This document shows, piece after piece, positions 59,011-64,000 of a stretch of DNA of 64,000 nt. The stretch is taken from NCBI GenBank assembly GCA_033675265.1, contig JAUJYZ010000015.1:144501-208500 (forward strand). Reading direction: 5' to 3'. Position numbers and translations under genes: made by a program. The notes under the pieces were generated by a model that was given only the letters and a program-made list of their open reading frames with translations, searched no databases and was not told where the DNA came from. Position 1 is the first letter of the stretch; each line of letters begins with the position of its first letter. The DNA is from Actinostola sp. cb2023 (Eukaryota; Cnidaria; Anthozoa; Actiniaria; Actinostolidae).

Positions 59011-60247
59011 TTTTGCATGGACCATAGTCCATCAAATATCGTGATTTTGCGCCGTTTTTGAACCTTTTACATGCGCTATATCAAATATCAAATATCGTCA
59101 TTTTGGACCATTTTTGAGCATTTTACATGGACTGTAGTCCATATCAAAAATCGTTATTTTGGGGGGAAATTTGCGCCGTTTTTGAACTTTTTACATACGC
59201 TATAGTCCATCAAATTTCGTCATTTTGGGCCATTTTTGAGCATTTTGCAAGGGCTATAGTCCATCAAATATCGTCATTTTGGACCATTTTTGAGCATTTT
59301 ACATGGACTATATACAGTCCATCAAAAATCATCATTTTGGGCTATTTTTGAGCATTTTGCTAGGGCTATATATAGTCCATCAAAAATCGTGATTTTGCGC
59401 CGTTTTTGAACCTTTTACATGCGCTATATCAAATATCGTCATTTTGGACCATTTTTGAGCATTTTACATGGACTATATACAGTCCATCAAAAATCATCAT
59501 TTTGGGCTATTTTTGAGCATTTTGCTAGGGCTATATATAGTCCATCAAAAATCGTGATTTTGCGCCGTTTTTGAACCTTTTACATGCGCTATATCAAATA
59601 TCGTCATTTTGGACCATTTTTGAGCATTTTACATGGACTGTAGTCCATCAAAAATCGTTATTTTGGGGGGAAATTTGCGCCGTTTTTGAACCTTTTCCAT
59701 CAAAAATCGTCATTTTGGGCCATTTTTGAGCATTTTGCAAGGGCTATAGTCCATCAAAAATCGTGATTTGGGGGAAATTTGCGCCGTTTTTGAACCTTTG
59801 CAAGGGCTATAGTCCATCTAAAATCGTGATTTTGCGCCGTTTTGAACCTTTTACATGCGCTATATCAAATATCAAATATCGTCATTTTGGACCATTTTTG
59901 AGCATTTTCCATGGACTGTACATAGTCCATCAAATAGCGTCATTTTGGGCTATTTTTGAGCATTTTGCAAGGGCTATAATCCATCAAAAATCATCATTTT
60001 GGGCCATTTTTGAGCATTTTATTTGGACTGTTGTCCATCAAAAATCGTCATTTTGGGCCATTTTTGAGCATTTTACAAGGGCTATAGTCCATCAAAAATC
60101 GTTATTTTGGGGAAAAATTTGGGCCGTTTTTGAACCTTTTGCATGTCCATCAAAAATCGTCTTTTTGGACCATTTTTGATCATTTTCCATCGGCTATTAT
60201 AGTCCATCAAATATCGTCATTTTGGGCCATTTTTGAGCATTTTGCAT
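59011..60247. repeat. 54-bp satellite, block D
   Basis: Same family. It contains a direct duplication of a segment of about 180 bases with ACTATATACAGTCC (59306 and 59470). Confidence 0.94.
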
Positions 60248-61307
60248 GGGCTATACGGAGTCTTTCAAACGAATGTTCGTGAGCCCAAATCTCGAGATCA
60301 ACTCCTGCGGTAAAGAACATTTCGTTTGATCAGAATAATCATAAGTAACTAAGCCTTAGGGAATGATAGTAACACAATGAAAGACATGCGTCTTTTTACA
60401 AGATCTTTAGACACAACAAGTTCATTAGGTTCTTTGTAATGTGACAATAAACACTCATTAGTTGCGCTTTCCCTCAGGACTTCAGGCATCGTATTTGCAC
60501 AACAATGACCATTGTTCAGATAGACTAGCTAAACTTGTCGTCCAAATCAGTAAGCGGGCTCAATAGCTTAGCAGGGACAGTTCTTGATGGCTTAGGATCC
60601 GACTGCTTCCCTCCCTCTTTGAATGCTAAGTTGATTGATGTACTGCTCGATAGCGCGGATGGAGCCGAAATCTTCATCCTATACGTAACATACGGTGACT
60701 CAGCATTAATGTCTGGGTGTATGGTCGCTTTTTGAAGAATTTCCCGGCATGCTTTTCTCATTTCAAACTTGGGGTCGCGAGTTCGACTCCCAGTCATGAC
60801 ACTTTTTTTTCTTCTTCTTTTTTTTCCTTTTAAATCAAATAACATTGTTTTATAGATAATTTCCTATTGAAAGGTATTATTTAAGCTGGTAAAAAAATAA
60901 TACTAATAATTCATTTACATATTTCTATAACTGTTCGAGTTAGGTATATCCGTACGCGTGTTGCCATGGTGACATACACATACCATGTTTGTAGAACACT
61001 TCCTCCAATGGGAAAAGCCTTAATGATGTGATACCAGTTCGTATCTACACGTAACCAGGGAAATTATTGCTATATTTATTATACAGAATAGAGTACTATG
61101 TACCAAAACATTGTCTGAAAATTTATATCGCGCGCCATATTTATATAGTTATTGAGAAAGGTGGGTACAGTTCTGGACTAAAAATCCTAAAATCTACGAA
61201 GGCGACGTCAACCGCAAGTGTAAATAACTTCTGTTCGGGATTTCGTACATTAGATATTTAGTCCTAACCTAAGCTTGTAGAGGTTACTTCATCCAAAGGG
61301 AATACCG
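60248..61307. repeat. 1.05-kb unit, copy 3
   Basis: Nearly identical to copies 1 and 2, with the B-box-like element at 60779-60791. Together with its flanking satellite it completes the third period of a roughly 2.3-kb higher-order repeat. Confidence 0.9.
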
Positions 61308-61497
61308 CCTTTTTGCATGGACCATAGTCCATCAAATATCGTGATTTTGCGCCGTTTTTGAACCTTTTACATGCGCTAAAGTCCATCAAATATCGTCATT
61401 TTGAACCATTTTTGAGCATTTTACATGGACTGTATGTAGTCCATCAAATATCTTCATTTTGGGTCATTTTTGAGCATTTTGCATGGGCTATAGTCAC
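61308..61497. repeat. 54-bp satellite, block E (right end)
   Basis: The last three to four units of the satellite before unique sequence and the dynein 3' end. Confidence 0.92.
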
Positions 61498-61702
61498 TTT
61501 ACCAACCATGTACTGGTAAATGACATGGAATAAGGGTCGTAGGATGTAAGTCAAGTCCCCCACGGGTGACCCCATGGGTCATTGGGGTAAATGAGCACAG
61601 TGGCAGTTTGTCCCACAAATGAGATAGAATTACAGTATATTCTAACTATAGTATCACAGCTCAGCACTTGTTGTTACAGATAAATGTAGCCCAATAATAT
61701 TG

Positions 61703-61708
61703 TTTAAT
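61703..61708 (-). other. Candidate poly(A) signal of the dynein gene
   Basis: ATTAAA on the minus strand about 105 bases downstream of the dynein stop codon. It is a common variant signal, but short and unproven. Confidence 0.3.
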
Positions 61709-61810
61709 CAACAAATGCTTCTACTGTTTTGTTTAAGGTAAGAAGGATTACTAACTACTATTATACTGTGCGTTATTCTAATATTTGTTGTGCTTTGTAG
61801 ACGTCACACT

Positions 61811-61954
61811 TTATCCGCTGAGAGTGGAAGCAAGGAATGCCACACCCCTTTCGTAGAATCTGTGGCCACGCCCTGAGGGTTCACCCTTGGTGTTCATGTC
61901 TACAGTGAAGAGTAGCTCAGTTCTGCTCTGGTTCAGATATACTGGAAGAGTAAC
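61811..61954 (-). CDS. Dynein terminal exon
   Basis: 47 codons plus [23 protein letters not shown], then a GEPSGRGH insertion-like stretch and [16 protein letters not shown]. Acceptor TTTACAG|G. Confidence 0.92.
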   Translation of the reverse strand, partial: VTLPVYLNQSRTELLFTVDMNTKGEPSGRGHRFYERGVAFLASTLSG

Positions 61955-63778
61955 CTGTAAATACCGTAAAGAATCATCTGATAAGGCCGACTGACTGGTT
62001 GATAGATTGATTGGTTGGCTGACTGACTGACTGACGGACTGGTTGACTGACTGACTGACTGACTGACTGACTGACTGACTGACTGACTGACTGACTGACT
62101 GACTGACTGACTGACTGACTGACTGACTGACTGACTGACTGACTGACTGACTGACTGACTGACTGACTGACTGACTGATGGACTGACTGGTTGACTGACT
62201 GACTGGTTGACTGACCGGTGGACTGACTGACTGACTGGTTGGCTGACTGGTTGACTGACTGACTGACCGATTGACTGGTTGACTGACTGACTGACCGACT
62301 GACTGGTTGACTGACTGACTGACTGACTGACCGACTGACTGGTTGACTGACTGACTGACTGACTGACTGACTGGTTGACTAAGTGATGGACTGACTGACT
62401 GGTTGACTGACTGACTGATGGACTGACTGACTGGTTGACTGACTGGTTGGCTGACTGACTGGTTGACTGACTGACTGACTGACTGACTGACTGATTGACT
62501 GACTGGTTGACTGACTGACTGATGAACTGACTGGTTGACTGACTGACTGATGGACTGACTGGTTGACTGACTGACTGGTTGACTGACTGGTTGACTGACT
62601 GACTGATGGACTGACTGGTTGACTGACTGACTGATGGACTGACTGGTTGACTGACTGACTGGTTGACTGACCGGTGGACTGACTGACTGACTGACTGGTT
62701 GGCTGACTGGTTGACTGACTGACTGACCGATTGATTGGTTGACTGACTGACTGACCGACTGACTGGTTGACTGACTGACTGACCGACTGACTGGTTGACT
62801 GACTGACTGACTGACTGACTGACCGACTGACTGGTTGACTGACTGACTGACCGATTGACTGGTTGACTGACTGACTGACTGACTGACTGACTGACTGACT
62901 GACTGACCGATTGACTGACTGACTGACTGACTGACTGACTGACTGACCGACTGACTGGTTGACTGACTAACTGACTGACTGACTGACTGACTAGTTGACT
63001 GACTGACTAACTGACCGATTGACTGACTGACTGACCGACTGACTGGTTGACTGACTGACTAACTGATAGACCGTCTGTCTGACTGCTCAACCACCCAAAT
63101 TAAGTCAACACCAGTGAAGGAAAAACTGAACATCAACATCCAACACTTACCATTCTTTGAGAAGACACAGCTTGTCCAGTAGGCACTCTATAAGTACAAC
63201 ATAAACAACAGCAGTTAATATTGCTACTCAACACCTTAGCAAGCAAGGACTAGTGTTAGTAAACATACCTGTTCCACTTTAGACTAGTGAGTGGAAGGTC
63301 AGTCGAGATGGAACTGGATAACTCCAGTTGGTTGTTGTAACACTTTGAACCTTGAAGCTTGAGACCTATCAGAGTAACATAATTATTATCATTCTTGTTC
63401 TGAGCCTGATTTCTAGCTGGGACAAGCTGAGCATTTCTTTATTTCATTTGCTGTGTTTGTTTTCTGACAGTCTACTGCATAAAACATCCTTAGTAAGTAG
63501 TGTAATTCCCCAAGGAACAAGTTGAATGAATGAAACAAGGGTAGCTCACAACAGTTAAAAAAGCACTGATAAACAGTGCTTGCAAACCAATTATTGTCTG
63601 GTTCAGAGAAAATGTATTATATAACATTGTAGTAAGGAACAGACAAATGTGTCCACCTTGGACAGACGACGAGTACTGCCCATCTACAGAGAGTTGAAAC
63701 CCACAAGTACGTACCTGTAACACCAAAGCTACAGTCATCCATTTTCAGCTTGTCATCAGGTCCATTGGCAACAGTGAC
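61811..63778 (-). CDS. Cytoplasmic dynein 1 heavy chain, C-terminal part (last four coding exons)
   Basis: Minus-strand exons 63778-63715, 63365-63269, 63187-63151 and 61954-61811 join in frame (phases 1, 2 and 0) to TAA. They encode [11 protein letters not shown] ... [25 protein letters not shown] ... [22 protein letters not shown] and [20 protein letters not shown] ... [16 protein letters not shown]. This matches the end of DYNC1H1: FGVTGLKLQGA, LPLTQLRW, LPVYLNFTRADLIFTVDF and FYERGVAVL. It belongs to the C-terminal domain of the microtubule minus-end motor. The protein is over 4600 residues in other animals, so nearly all of the gene lies beyond the right edge. The last intron is filled with a GACT array. 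Confidence 0.92.
61988..63080. repeat. (GACT)n array in the last dynein intron
   Basis: About 1.1 kb of GACT/TGAC tetranucleotides, with recurrent GGTTGACT and GACCGACT variants marking a loose higher-order pattern. Confidence 0.97.
63151..63187 (-). CDS. Dynein penultimate exon (37 bp)
   Basis: Encodes [13 protein letters not shown]. Acceptor TTATAG|A, donor ATG|GTAAGTG. It is very short, but it keeps the frame between two well-matched exons. Human DYNC1H1 has a similarly variable linker here. Confidence 0.85.
63269..63365 (-). CDS. Dynein antepenultimate exon
   Basis: [20 protein letters not shown] followed by [12 protein letters not shown]. Acceptor GATAG|G, donor AG|GTATGT. Confidence 0.92.
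63715..63778 (-). CDS. Dynein exon fourth from the end
   Basis: [20 protein letters not shown], then TG shared with the next exon. Acceptor CTGTAG|G, donor [18 protein letters not shown] is characteristic of cytoplasmic dynein 1. Confidence 0.9.
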
Positions 63779-63861
63779 CTACAGTAAGACAACATGTAAG
63801 AATTCAATGATCGACCAGGAAGAAAGTACCGGGGTGTCTAGACCCTCCTGACTGTCTGGTT

Positions 63862-64000
63862 ACTGACAAGACCGACCAGTTACCGACCAGTACCGACCAG
63901 TGACTGACCAGTTACCAACCAGTGCCGACCAGTGACCGGCCAGTGACCGACCAGTGACCGACCAGTGACCAGTGACCGGCCAGTGACCGACCAGTTACCA
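63862..64000. repeat. GACCAGTGACC minisatellite, continues past the window
   Basis: Units of about 10-11 bases (CCGACCAGTGA, CCGACCAGTTA) lie in the next upstream dynein intron. The array is cut by the right edge. Confidence 0.92.

Noticed and set aside
52139..60179. Frames with repeating FWAIFEHF-like peptides
   Set aside because: They come from the 54-bp satellite (18 codons per unit). Start and stop positions vary from block to block, and there is no conserved domain.
55877..60845. Minus-strand frames beginning MTGSRTRDPKF in each 1.05-kb unit
   Set aside because: TGSRTRD is the usual false translation of a tRNA T-arm sequence. The downstream frame is not maintained: copy 2 differs by an 8-base indel that changes the following frame. 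The three copies are recent duplicates, so conservation says little.

Overview
The window is nuclear DNA from an animal. Genes are split by GT-AG introns, the flanks hold many small inverted-repeat transposons (MITEs), and much of the length is satellite and microsatellite DNA. Both recognisable multi-exon genes are metazoan types: an LDL/VLDL-receptor-like receptor and a cytoplasmic dynein 1 heavy chain. The repeat style suggests an invertebrate, perhaps a sponge or cnidarian, but I cannot fix the species. No bacterial features, CRISPR arrays, rRNA genes or intact tRNA genes were seen.

Layout. 1-10969 is the right end of a very uniform 25-bp satellite (about 438 copies) that runs off the left edge. 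10970-25550 is gene-poor. It carries MITEs of several superfamilies, one clear case of a transposon nested in another (15354-17004), short tandem repeats and one weak candidate terminal coding exon (19041-19124). 25800-42587 (+) is a complete 18-exon receptor gene. The spliced length is 2670 nt (889 residues plus stop): signal peptide, eight LDLa modules, two EGF modules, a YWTD propeller, a third EGF, an unexpected fourth EGF, a transmembrane helix and a tail with FDNPVY. Its introns hold simple repeats and MITEs. 42588-46565 is 3' flank with foldback elements. 46566-49556 is a C/A-rich minisatellite built on ACTAGTACCACTACCAACACC-like units of about 21 bp, changing to about 40-bp units at its right end. 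A tRNA-derived SINE follows at about 49621-49800. 50259-50828 (+) is an intronless six-finger C2H2 zinc-finger gene. 52131-61497 is dominated by a 54-bp satellite. From 55611 this alternates with three near-identical copies of a roughly 1.05-kb unit, giving a higher-order period of about 2.3 kb. 61811-63778 (-) holds the last four coding exons of a cytoplasmic dynein 1 heavy chain. Its last intron is filled by a 1.1-kb GACT array, and the gene continues beyond the right edge into another minisatellite (63862-64000).

The three genes share no obvious pathway. The receptor would act in clathrin-mediated uptake of lipoprotein-like ligands, the zinc finger in DNA binding and the dynein in minus-end microtubule transport. 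The points most worth checking are the extra EGF module in the receptor, the two-site variation of the 25-bp satellite, the nested transposons and the 2.3-kb higher-order repeat.
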